Source of the DNA: Gammaproteobacteria bacterium
GTDB taxonomy: Bacteria > Pseudomonadota > Gammaproteobacteria > Pseudomonadales > Azotimanducaceae
Assembly: GCA_002725095.1 (NCBI GenBank)
Contig: PBQQ01000004.1
Coordinates: forward strand, 42,148-48,103
Length of the DNA: 5,956 nucleotides
Reading direction: 5' to 3'
Each line of letters starts with the position of its first letter. The stretch's first letter is position 1. A program made the position numbers and the translations under genes. The notes beneath the pieces are model-generated. The model was not told the origin of the DNA, did no database searches, and saw nothing but the letters and a program-made list of their open reading frames with translations. Positions 1 to 5,956 of the stretch are shown piece after piece.

Positions 1-261
1 GGGCGCGACCCTAAGTCCATCCAACGCTCGGCAGTGGCCCTGCTGTTTATGAGCGAGGACACTAAAATACTTGAACAGGCCCGCGCAAATGCGGCTCAGC
101 GACCCTCCATAATCGGCACACCCGATGAAGTCCGAGACATTGTACAAGCCTACGCGGAGGCTGGTGTGGATGAATTGATTGTGCCTGACTTCACGCTAGG
201 GCCTAATCCAGCAAAGCTGAAAACTCTAGACACATTTATTCAACACGTGGCGGGCCGCTAA
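1..261 (+). CDS. LLM-class flavin-dependent oxidoreductase, C-terminal fragment
   Basis: The reading frame is open from the first base to a TAA stop at 259-261, so this is the last 86 residues of a gene that starts outside the window; the GTG at 34 is internal and not a real start. The segment GTPDEVRDIVQAYAEAGVDE, followed by LIVPDF, matches the C-terminal pattern of luciferase-like monooxygenases: the 'IGTPDEV' turn, a helix, then the last beta strand of the TIM barrel. Family members use FMN or F420 to oxidise or reduce varied small molecules in the cytoplasm. The cofactor and substrate cannot be told from this fragment because the binding residues lie mostly upstream. It shares the strand of the following acyl-CoA genes, with 41 bases to the next start, so co-transcription with the Nudix gene is plausible. 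The family call is good; the exact function is unknown. Confidence 0.8.
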   Translation, partial: GRDPKSIQRSAVALLFMSEDTKILEQARANAAQRPSIIGTPDEVRDIVQAYAEAGVDELIVPDFTLGPNPAKLKTLDTFIQHVAGR

Positions 262-302
262 GCGGCTCGTCGACACAATAGGCATCCGAGAGAACACCCA
301 CT

Positions 303-1100
303 ATGAGCGAAAAAACCACCCCTCCGGACCCCAAACCGGCAGCAACGATTTTGCTGTTACGCGACGGCAGCGCTGGTATGGAGGTATTTATGGTCGTGCG
401 TCACCATCAGATCGACTTTGCTTCTGGTGCGCTGGTATTCCCCGGCGGCAAGGCCGATCCTCAAGACTTTGACAGCGCGTTAATTCCGTTCCTGAGCGGT
501 CAGCATGACGATGTGGATATGCGCGCCGCTGAGGTCAGCGCGATCCGCGAAGCATTTGAAGAGTGCGGTATTTTATTGGCCCGAGAACAGGGCTCGGCCG
601 ACATGATCAGCGGCAAACGCTTAGCCAAGCTGCAAGAATTCAGAGAGCCCATGAACAAGGGTGAGGTCAGCTTGCTCGATTTCCTGCAACAGCAACAACT
701 GCAACTCGCCTGCGATCAACTCGTCCATTTTGCTCATTGGATCACGCCACCGATGATGCCCAAGCGGTTCGATACACATTTTTATCTCGCTATCGCGCCC
801 GCTGATCATGTTGCGTTGCATGACGGCTATGAGTCAGTCGACTCGATTTGGATCGCGCCAGATGCGGCGGTAGAAGAGGCCAAATCAGGACAACGGACTG
901 TAATATTCCCGACTCTGCGGAATCTAGAAAAGCTCGCCGCAGCAACTAGCGTAGAGCAGGCTTTGGACAACGCTAAAGCTTCTAACGTCGTTCCGGTGCT
1001 GCCTTGGACAGAGCAACGCGAAGATGGACACTACCTGTGTATTCCGGTGGAAGCCGGTTACGCCGTAAGTGAAGAAAAAATGCCGGAACGCGGCGCTTAG
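303..1100 (+). CDS. NUDT19-type Nudix hydrolase, putative CoA/acyl-CoA diphosphatase
   Basis: 265 residues. The Nudix core REAFEECGI (residues 82-90, metal-binding Glu83, Glu86 and Glu87) is clear, and the glycine end of the box is FPGGK at 46-50. Between them lie 32 residues where the classical box has 13, so the motif is split by an insertion of about 19 residues. A split box of this kind is characteristic of the mammalian NUDT19 (RP2) group, peroxisomal enzymes that cleave CoA and acyl-CoA to 3',5'-ADP and (acyl-)phosphopantetheine. Further agreement with that group is the stretch WITPP (146-150) followed by KRFDTHFYLA (154-163). No signal peptide is seen, so the protein is cytoplasmic. 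The neighbours handle acyl-CoA, which supports a CoA-related substrate, but this is inference. A weak purine-rich ribosome site (GAGAGA, about 288-293) precedes the ATG. The family is sure; the CoA specificity is likely but unproven. Confidence 0.8.
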   Translation: MSEKTTPPDPKPAATILLLRDGSAGMEVFMVVRHHQIDFASGALVFPGGKADPQDFDSALIPFLSGQHDDVDMRAAEVSAIREAFEECGILLAREQGSADMISGKRLAKLQEFREPMNKGEVSLLDFLQQQQLQLACDQLVHFAHWITPPMMPKRFDTHFYLAIAPADHVALHDGYESVDSIWIAPDAAVEEAKSGQRTVIFPTLRNLEKLAAATSVEQALDNAKASNVVPVLPWTEQREDGHYLCIPVEAGYAVSEEKMPERGA

Positions 1101-1130
1101 CGCTGAACCAACTATAACCAGGCACAAAGA

Positions 1131-1136
1131 TATACT
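1131..1136 (+). promoter_or_regulatory. Possible -10 element ahead of the crotonase gene
   Basis: The 121 bases between the Nudix stop and the crotonase start form the largest plus-strand gap in the window and are AT-rich, including an A-run near 1156-1163. TATACT at 1131-1136 matches five of six bases of the sigma70 -10 consensus. No good -35 lies 16-18 bases upstream and there is no extended -10 TG. An internal promoter here would separate the crotonase-thiolase-dehydrogenase unit from the upstream genes. Low confidence. Confidence 0.2.
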
Positions 1137-1212
1137 CTTGCGCAGCCATAGGACTGAAAAAAATTAAAACAGCGCATCAGAGTCTAAGATGCATATCGAC
1201 TCAACTGAAACC

Positions 1213-1219
1213 GGGGGAA
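1213..1219 (+). promoter_or_regulatory. Ribosome binding site that sets the crotonase start
   Basis: The purine run GGGGGAA sits just upstream of the ATG at 1222. The in-frame ATG at 1189, 33 bases earlier, has no comparable site, so 1222 is preferred. The spacing is a little short (about 3-5 bases, depending on which bases pair). Confidence 0.6.
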
Positions 1220-1221
1220 CC

Positions 1222-2013
1222 ATGACCGACAACCAAATGCTTTATTCTGTGGAAGACCACGTGGCAACCATTACTTTTAACCGGCCAGAACAACAGAATA
1301 CGATCTCCGGCAGCATGCTAAACCGATTTAGTAAACTCCTATTGCAAGCGGACTCTGATGCCGATGTGCGCGCTATCGTCATTACCGGCAGTGGCAAGTT
1401 TTTTTGTGCCGGGCTTGATCTGCGCGGCAGTGACATTACCGACAACCTCTCATCCGAACGTTCCACACCAACAACCTTGGATCTGAAGAACACACCCCCG
1501 ACCGTGCTGCATAATCTGGACACACCGACAATCGCCGCCCTTAACGGTTCGGCCGCCGGCTACGGCATGGATCTGGCTCTAGGCTGCGATATTCGTATTA
1601 TGGCGGACAACGCCAAACTGGCCGCAGCGTTCACCGCCAGAGGCGTTGTTCCAGAATCCGGCGGCACCTGGATTTTGCCGCGCCTTATTGGTTGGTCACG
1701 TGCCAGCGAAATTATTTTTACCGGCAAAACTCTAAGCGCTAAAGAGTGCGAGGAAATGGGACTGGTGTCGCATGTGGTCAACAATAACGAGGTTGGCGAA
1801 CGCGCCTCGACCATGGCTAAACAGATTGCCGGTCGCGCACCGTTAGCCGTCCAGGCCTCAAAGCGCATGATGCGCATGGGCATGAACGAAACCTTTAATG
1901 ACCATGTGCACCACGTATTCTTGCAGCTGTTACCGCTGTTTCAATCGAAAGATTTCGCTGAAGGTATGGCATCGTTTATGGAGAAACGTGACGCCGAATT
2001 CGAAGGCCGGTAA
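1222..2013 (+). CDS. Crotonase / enoyl-CoA hydratase family protein
   Basis: 263 residues from ATG 1222, the usual length for a single-domain crotonase. The ATG at 1189 would add 11 residues that look unlike the family start and lacks a ribosome site. The CoA-binding and first oxyanion-hole segment is FFCAGLDLRG (residues 60-69); the second is NGSAAGYGMDLALGCD (108-123). LPRLIG follows at 152-157 and the C-terminal helix that packs over the site is present. Aligned by eye with E. coli FadB (Glu119, Glu139), the first catalytic glutamate is Asp117 and the second is Phe137, while Glu145 lies eight residues further on in VVPESGG. Many proteins annotated as enoyl-CoA hydratase share this 'F..RG.VPE' pattern, and their true reaction (hydratase, isomerase, hydrolase) is often unknown. 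It lies 35 bases ahead of a thiolase, so a role in acyl-CoA breakdown is likely. The family is certain; hydratase activity is doubtful. Confidence 0.9.
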   Translation: MTDNQMLYSVEDHVATITFNRPEQQNTISGSMLNRFSKLLLQADSDADVRAIVITGSGKFFCAGLDLRGSDITDNLSSERSTPTTLDLKNTPPTVLHNLDTPTIAALNGSAAGYGMDLALGCDIRIMADNAKLAAAFTARGVVPESGGTWILPRLIGWSRASEIIFTGKTLSAKECEEMGLVSHVVNNNEVGERASTMAKQIAGRAPLAVQASKRMMRMGMNETFNDHVHHVFLQLLPLFQSKDFAEGMASFMEKRDAEFEGR

Positions 2014-2035
2014 CGGCTACCACTGACTGATCATT

Positions 2036-2043
2036 AAAAGGAG
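2036..2043 (+). promoter_or_regulatory. Strong ribosome binding site of the thiolase
   Basis: AAAAGGAG lies five bases ahead of ATG 2049 and is the best Shine-Dalgarno match in the window. It fixes the thiolase start and suggests strong translation from a shared crotonase-thiolase transcript (only 35 bases between the two genes). Confidence 0.85.
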
Positions 2044-2048
2044 TTGTT

Positions 2049-3287
2049 ATGACAGATGCATACATTATTGACGCCGCACGGACACCCAGAGGCGTCGGCA
2101 AACTTGGCAAAGGTTCGCTGTCCGAGTTCCACCCAAGCCGTTTGCTGGCGAAAGTATTTGAGGGGATCGAGCAACGCAATGGTCTCAACACTGCTGAGAT
2201 CGACGACGTTGTTGTAGGCTGCAGCTCTCAAGTGGGCAAGCAAGGCTCTTGCATTGGCCGCATGGCGGCCTTGGACGCCGGCTGGGACACCTCGGCTTCT
2301 GCGGTGACATTGGACCGTTTTTGTGGCTCGGGTATCACCTCAGTGAATCTGGCGGCCGCGAATATCATGAGCGGCATGGATGACCTATGCGTCGCCGGCG
2401 GCGTCGAAATGATGTCTTACACCGCCACGTTAATGCCTGAAAACAACAACCGCACAGTGGACGGTGGCAACCTGCACTTACGTGATTTACACCCGCAACC
2501 TCATCAAGGCGTATGCGCTGACATTATTGCCACTCTGGAAGGTTTCAGCCGCGAAGAACTAGACGCGCTGGCGGTAGAAAGTCAAAACCGTGCTCAGCAC
2601 GCCATGGCCAACGGCCATTTCGACCGCAGTTTGATTGCCGTAACCAACGACGACGGCACAACAGCGCTCGATCGCGAAGAGTTCCCGCGCCCAGGTACTA
2701 CACTTGAAACTCTGGCTAGCCTGCCTACTGTGTTTTCACAGTTCATGCAGGCCCCCGTTGATGACGGCGGGGAAACCTTTGCGCAGCTTGTGGCACGGCG
2801 TTACCCGGACTTAGCAATTGATCACGTGCATCACGCGGGCAACAGCTCAGGTGTCGTGGACGGCGCTGCGGCGTTGATTTTAAGCAACAAGGCCTACGCC
2901 GATAAAGCCGGCTGGAAACCCCGCGCCCGCATTGTGGCCATGGCAACGGTGGGCGGCGACCCAACCTTGATGCTCAACGAGCCGGTGCCGGCAGCGCAAA
3001 AAGCACTAGCACGAGCCGGCATGACCATAGACGATATAGACCTGTTCGAAATCAACGAGGCATTTTCCGTAGTTGCTGCTAAGTTCATACGCGACCTCGC
3101 CTTGGACCCCGCAAAGGTCAATGTTAACGGCGGCGCAATGGCATTGGGCCATCCAATCGCGGCAACCGGTTCGATTTTAATCGGCACTGTGTTGGATGAG
3201 TTGGAACGTCGAGACCTAAATACGGGTCTGGTCACCATGTGTACGGGCGGTGGCATGGCGCCCGCCATCATCATTGAGCGCGTCTAA
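2049..3287 (+). CDS. Acetyl-CoA C-acyltransferase (thiolase)
   Basis: 412 residues, slightly above the usual 390-400. All thiolase landmarks are present: the nucleophile Cys92 in LDRFCGSGITS (88-98), the GGVEMMS loop (117-123), HHAGNSSGVVDGAA (261-274) at the CoA site, NEAF (336-339) contributing to the oxyanion hole, His368 in GGAMALGHPIAATGS (361-375), and the second catalytic cysteine Cys398 in MCTGGGMAPA (397-406). The enzyme should be active. It either cleaves 3-ketoacyl-CoA with CoA, the last step of beta-oxidation, or condenses two acetyl-CoA; sequence alone does not settle chain length or direction. The catabolic neighbours (crotonase upstream, acyl-CoA dehydrogenase downstream) favour degradation. 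It is not next to a fadB-type partner, so it is probably not the FadA subunit of the classical FadBA complex. The final 38 bases overlap the next reading frame if that starts at 3250. Confidence 0.95.
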   Translation: MTDAYIIDAARTPRGVGKLGKGSLSEFHPSRLLAKVFEGIEQRNGLNTAEIDDVVVGCSSQVGKQGSCIGRMAALDAGWDTSASAVTLDRFCGSGITSVNLAAANIMSGMDDLCVAGGVEMMSYTATLMPENNNRTVDGGNLHLRDLHPQPHQGVCADIIATLEGFSREELDALAVESQNRAQHAMANGHFDRSLIAVTNDDGTTALDREEFPRPGTTLETLASLPTVFSQFMQAPVDDGGETFAQLVARRYPDLAIDHVHHAGNSSGVVDGAAALILSNKAYADKAGWKPRARIVAMATVGGDPTLMLNEPVPAAQKALARAGMTIDDIDLFEINEAFSVVAAKFIRDLALDPAKVNVNGGAMALGHPIAATGSILIGTVLDELERRDLNTGLVTMCTGGGMAPAIIIERV

Positions 3288-3990
3288 TACGCTAGCCCGT
3301 AGGCTGATCTTAGCCGTCTGCCTGTTGGCAGGCGGCTGCGGTGACAAGCAACAGCAAACACTGGCTGACGGAGAGCGTTTTGTTAGCACGTGGCTAAACA
3401 ACAGTAACGATAAGCAATCGGCAAATTGCCACGCCTATGGCCTACTGATGTTTCCAGCGGCCTCATGTGAGGACATTCAACTACATGCGGCTAAAGTCGC
3501 GCCCCAGAGTCGCAAAATCGAACGCATACAGGCGCTTGAGTGTTTCGGCGACGGTGCGCAACGCGTCTGCGGCGAGTTCGTAGAAATCTGGTACCAAAGC
3601 CAAGACCGGCTTGGACGCACGATAAAAGAGGGTGCTGTGGTTAAACGAGATGACGGCACATTTCGTTTGTATTGGTACCGTTCCGATCTGTTATTCACCA
3701 CATTGGCAACCCGCACAGAAGCTGCAGAACAAGCCACTGATGAGGCTGACCGTGAGCATGATCGTTTGACCTCTGTATACAACGAAATGGTTAACAAACA
3801 CTCAGAATTGTACGCCTACCCGCCCTGCCTAGCTGATGTAAGGGCATCAAGCACGACAATGATCGGCTCGGCGTTTAACCACACAACAGCGGACCCGGGC
3901 GAAATAAACCGCCGTGCAAACAACTGTGCGACCCAAATGTGCTTTGTTTTAATAGGTCAAAAAATAGCCACCTTGTGCCCAAAACGCTGA
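3250..3990 (+). CDS. Putative cysteine-rich lipoprotein, unknown function
   Basis: Up to 246 residues from GTG 3250, which lies inside the thiolase gene in another frame. TTG 3274 (238 residues) is an equally possible start; neither has a clear ribosome site, so translation may be coupled to the thiolase. The N-terminus resembles a lipoprotein signal: Arg17-Arg18, the hydrophobic run LILAVCLLAGG (19-29), then Cys30 in a loose lipobox (AGG-C, lacking the usual leucine at -3), followed by GDKQQQ. The mature part carries eight further cysteines (60, 73, 98, 107, 193, 226, 231, 243), an even number that would suit disulfides in the periplasm. Residues 108-150 read as alternating strands (EFVEIWYQ, GAVVKRDDGTFRLYWYRS), somewhat like an NTF2-like sheet, and 155-188 form a highly charged helix, possibly coiled coil. 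I do not recognise the family. It sits between thiolase and dehydrogenase genes on the same strand. That it is a real gene is likely; the function is unknown. Confidence 0.55.
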   Translation: MAWRPPSSLSASNTLARRLILAVCLLAGGCGDKQQQTLADGERFVSTWLNNSNDKQSANCHAYGLLMFPAASCEDIQLHAAKVAPQSRKIERIQALECFGDGAQRVCGEFVEIWYQSQDRLGRTIKEGAVVKRDDGTFRLYWYRSDLLFTTLATRTEAAEQATDEADREHDRLTSVYNEMVNKHSELYAYPPCLADVRASSTTMIGSAFNHTTADPGEINRRANNCATQMCFVLIGQKIATLCPKR

Positions 3991-4029
3991 CACTGACTCA
4001 TCGCTACCAGCAACTCTGGATGACTTGAT

Positions 4030-5217
4030 ATGTCTGAATCAAAACAAGCTGCGGAATTTCGTACCGACTTGCGCAGTTGGTTAGCGCAGAACTGTCCCGA
4101 GGGGGTCAGAGATGGCGCCGAACCCAACGTTGAAACCACGCCTTGGGGCAGTTCTACCATTAAATTGGATCGCGACAGCCGCATCTGGCTCGAGCGCATG
4201 GCAGAGCGAGGTTTTACAGTGCCGACTTGGCCGGTCGAATACGGTGGGGCCGGTTTAGACCGAGAGCTCTATCCGGTACTGATCGAGGAACTGAAACGCA
4301 TCAATGCACGCGCGCCCTTGACAGGGCGCGGCGTCAATTATATCGGACCCACTATTCTTGAACTGGGCACCGACGCACAAAAGGCCCGCTGGCTGCCCGG
4401 CATCGCCCGTGGCGAGGGCGGCTGGGCCATGGGCTACTCAGAGCCTGGAGCGGGTTCAGACCTCGCCAGCCTGTCGTGCCGGGCCGATCTCAACGGCGAC
4501 CATTATGTGATCAACGGGCGCAAAGTGTGGACGTCTGACGCCATGGACTGCGATTATATTTTTATTCTCGCGCGCACAGATCCGCAGGCCCCCCAACATC
4601 TCGGCATCAGTTTACTTCTCGTCGACATGCATCAAGCCGGCGTACAAGTCAGCCCGATTCGTCTACTCAGTGGCGCATCGCCATTCAACGAGACGGTGTT
4701 CGAAAACGCGATCGCTTCAGCTGACGACGTCATAGGCGGCGTCAATAACGGATGGACCGTGGGCAAGCGTTTGCTGCAGTTTGAACGCTCAACCCATGCT
4801 GGAATAAATACTTCCGGGTCCCAAGGCGGGCGCGCCAGCAACAGTGCATTGCCTGAGCAGGTGCAACCTTACCTCAGCGATCAACCCTCTTTGCGCCGTT
4901 CTTTGGTCAAACACCAAATGGCTTTCGCGGCGCAACGTCTAACTCAGCAACGGGTCATTGAAGAAACCGCCGCGAACGCCCCGGGCTTCGCTTCTTCCGC
5001 CGTAAAGCTGTCCAATGCCTTGATTACCCAAGCGGGCGATGAACTGCTCATTAACGCGCTAGGCACCCAAGGCGTCGGTTGGGAGGGTGAGTTCAAGACC
5101 ACAGAATTAACCGCCACGCGGACCTGGTTAAAACAGAAATCCCTCACCATTGCCGGCGGCACGATGGAAGTGCAAAAAAATATCATTGCCAAGCGCGTCT
5201 TGGGCTTGCCTGACTGA
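4030..5217 (+). CDS. Acyl-CoA dehydrogenase family protein
   Basis: 395 residues, normal for an FAD-dependent acyl-CoA dehydrogenase, which introduces the alpha-beta double bond in an acyl-CoA and passes electrons to ETF. The first family signature is GYSEPGAGSDLASL (135-148), followed by the middle beta domain with GRKVWTSDA (163-171). The C-terminal signature is AGGTMEVQKNIIAKRVLGLP (375-394). In the MCAD class the catalytic glutamate sits just before the GT of that last motif; here that position is glycine (Gly376 or 377). Instead Glu252 in LLQFERSTHAG (248-258) lies where isovaleryl- and long-chain acyl-CoA dehydrogenases carry their base, so it is the likely catalytic residue. WPVEYGGAG (67-75) is typical of branched, cyclic or dicarboxylic acyl-CoA type members, but the substrate is not determined. 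The gene starts 39 bases after the lipoprotein with only a weak ribosome site (TGGA near 4017-4020). The family is certain. Confidence 0.93.
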   Translation: MSESKQAAEFRTDLRSWLAQNCPEGVRDGAEPNVETTPWGSSTIKLDRDSRIWLERMAERGFTVPTWPVEYGGAGLDRELYPVLIEELKRINARAPLTGRGVNYIGPTILELGTDAQKARWLPGIARGEGGWAMGYSEPGAGSDLASLSCRADLNGDHYVINGRKVWTSDAMDCDYIFILARTDPQAPQHLGISLLLVDMHQAGVQVSPIRLLSGASPFNETVFENAIASADDVIGGVNNGWTVGKRLLQFERSTHAGINTSGSQGGRASNSALPEQVQPYLSDQPSLRRSLVKHQMAFAAQRLTQQRVIEETAANAPGFASSAVKLSNALITQAGDELLINALGTQGVGWEGEFKTTELTATRTWLKQKSLTIAGGTMEVQKNIIAKRVLGLPD

Positions 5218-5241
5218 GATGAATCAGCCGTCCGCTGGAGC

Positions 5242-5886
5242 TCAGGGCTGCAGCCGATCAATAGCCCATTGATTATCTTGCAGCGACGCACGTTGAAACC
5301 GCAGCCGATCATGTAATCGGCCCTCGCGACCCTGCCAGAACTCATACGCCAGAGGCTGCAAACAAAAGCCGCCCCAAGATTGCGGTCGATTTAGCGGTTG
5401 ATCGTCGCCTTGCGCAAGTGCTGCATAACGCGCCTCAAGAGCCGCGCGTGACGCAATAGGTTGGCTTTGTTCTGAGGCCGCCGCGGCCCATTGGCTGGCC
5501 CGGGGCCGAGAATAAAAATATTCGTCTGCCGCTGATTCTGCAACCCGAATAACAGGGCCGCGAATTCGTACTTGCCGGTCCAGCTCACCCCAGTAAAAGA
5601 GCAGTTCCGCATGCGGATTAGCCGCCAAGGCGAGACCTTTTTCGCTGCGTTGGTCGCTGAACCAGACAAAGCCGTCGGCATCAAAGTCCTTAAGCAAGAC
5701 AATGCGCACTGAGGGTTTACCGTGCCCATCTGCTGTTGCCAGCGCCATAGCGGTAGCGTCGGGTACCGCATCGGCGAGCGCATGATCTAACCAGCTCTCG
5801 AATTGATCCAAGGGCTGCTCGGCCAGGTCCGCTTTGCTCAGCTTGGCGTAAGCGTATTCTCTGCGAATATCACGGGTTCGATCCAT
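5242..5886 (-). CDS. pdxH: Pyridoxamine/pyridoxine 5'-phosphate oxidase
   Basis: 214 residues on the minus strand, close to the 218 of E. coli PdxH. This FMN enzyme oxidises pyridoxamine or pyridoxine 5'-phosphate with oxygen to pyridoxal 5'-phosphate, the last step of vitamin B6 synthesis and salvage. FMN-binding features are RIVLLK (61-66) and SEKG (81-84), followed by the strand ELLFYW (94-99). The substrate residues Tyr129, Arg133 and Ser137 of E. coli correspond to Tyr123, Arg127 and Ser131 in YFYSRPRASQ. The family signature YEFWQGREGRLHDR (181-194) supplies Arg190 and His192, matching E. coli Arg197 and His199. The end WAIDRLQP matches the usual C-terminus, so the gene is intact. It converges on the acyl-CoA dehydrogenase with 24 bases between stops and is probably transcribed alone from upstream of 5886. 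A Shine-Dalgarno-like AAGGA lies 11 bases before the ATG. It is unrelated in pathway to its neighbours. Confidence 0.97.
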   Translation of the reverse strand: MDRTRDIRREYAYAKLSKADLAEQPLDQFESWLDHALADAVPDATAMALATADGHGKPSVRIVLLKDFDADGFVWFSDQRSEKGLALAANPHAELLFYWGELDRQVRIRGPVIRVAESAADEYFYSRPRASQWAAAASEQSQPIASRAALEARYAALAQGDDQPLNRPQSWGGFCLQPLAYEFWQGREGRLHDRLRFQRASLQDNQWAIDRLQP

Positions 5887-5891
5887 AATTT

Positions 5892-5926
5892 AAGGGGTCC
5901 TTTACAACGGCTATAGCCTACCCCTT
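5892..5926 (-). repeat. Nested inverted repeat in the pdxH leader
   Basis: AAGGGGT at 5892-5898 and its exact complement ACCCCTT at 5920-5926 flank 21 bases that contain a perfect 10-base palindrome, GGCTATAGCC, at 5909-5918. The structure lies immediately upstream of pdxH and takes in the bases next to its ribosome site. Depending on where transcription starts, it could be an operator or an RNA hairpin. No regulator is identifiable and chance is possible. Confidence 0.5.
5898..5902 (-). promoter_or_regulatory. Ribosome binding site of pdxH
   Basis: On the minus strand this reads AAGGA within TAAAGGA, with 11 bases to the ATG at 5886, which is longer than optimal. The last base of the site is the first base of the downstream arm of the inverted repeat, so leader folding could affect its access. 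Confidence 0.55.
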
Positions 5927-5956
5927 CGTATTAAGCGAGGCGAGTTAATCCGCGGT

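Noticed and set aside
688..708. CAA/CAG-rich run coding for a short glutamine stretch in the Nudix protein
   Set aside because: It is too short to be a meaningful repeat tract and fits normal coding sequence.
1091..1106. GCGC-TTA-GCGC dyad at the Nudix stop, considered as a terminator
   Set aside because: The stem is only four base pairs and no T-run follows.
1189..1221. Longer crotonase start at ATG 1189
   Set aside because: The extra 11 residues are not family-like and lack a ribosome site, whereas ATG 1222 follows a purine-rich site.
2894..3274. 126-residue open frame on the minus strand within the thiolase
   Set aside because: It is a shadow of the thiolase coding frame, with low-complexity composition and no recognisable domain.
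5246..5255. Ten-base palindrome GGCTGCAGCC at the pdxH 3' end
   Set aside because: It has no loop or T-run and spans coding codons; it is most likely chance.
5257..5273. Perfect six-base inverted repeat ATCAAT/ATTGAT with a five-base loop, considered as a terminator for the acyl-CoA dehydrogenase
   Set aside because: The stem is AT-rich and weak, lies within the pdxH coding end, and is not followed by a T-run.
5250..5311. Direct repeat GCAGCCGATCA at 5250-5260 and 5301-5311
   Set aside because: Both copies encode Asp-Arg-Leu stretches that are conserved in PdxH, so coding constraint explains them.
5391..5783. 130-residue open frame on the minus strand in another frame of pdxH
   Set aside because: It is fully inside the well-supported pdxH gene and has no family features.

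Overview
The window looks like chromosomal DNA from a gammaproteobacterium, probably a marine or other free-living heterotroph. This is inferred from the pdxH sequence, which follows the E. coli PdxH motif pattern closely, from the moderate GC content (judged by eye, not counted), and from the dense set of acyl-CoA degradation genes. No mobile element, phage, CRISPR array, tRNA or rRNA was seen, so it reads as an ordinary metabolic region and not an accessory island.

Layout: bases 1-261 hold the C-terminal end of a luciferase-like (LLM) flavin-dependent oxidoreductase that begins outside the window. After it, all on the plus strand, come a Nudix hydrolase of the NUDT19 type with an interrupted Nudix box (303-1100), a crotonase/enoyl-CoA hydratase family protein (1222-2013), a thiolase (2049-3287), a probable cysteine-rich lipoprotein of unknown function whose start overlaps the thiolase end (3250-3990), and an acyl-CoA dehydrogenase (4030-5217). 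On the minus strand, converging on the dehydrogenase with 24 bases between stop codons, is pdxH (5242-5886), followed by a short leader region up to the window end.

The crotonase, thiolase and acyl-CoA dehydrogenase form a partial beta-oxidation set; a 3-hydroxyacyl-CoA dehydrogenase and an acyl-CoA ligase are missing from the window. A NUDT19-type Nudix enzyme would fit beside them as a CoA or acyl-CoA diphosphatase, and an LLM oxidoreductase is a plausible catabolic redox partner. The substrate cannot be named from sequence alone.

No clearly new biological system is visible. The points most worth a second look are the unknown lipoprotein inside the acyl-CoA gene run, the crotonase lacking the standard catalytic glutamates, the split Nudix box, and a nested inverted repeat in the pdxH leader.
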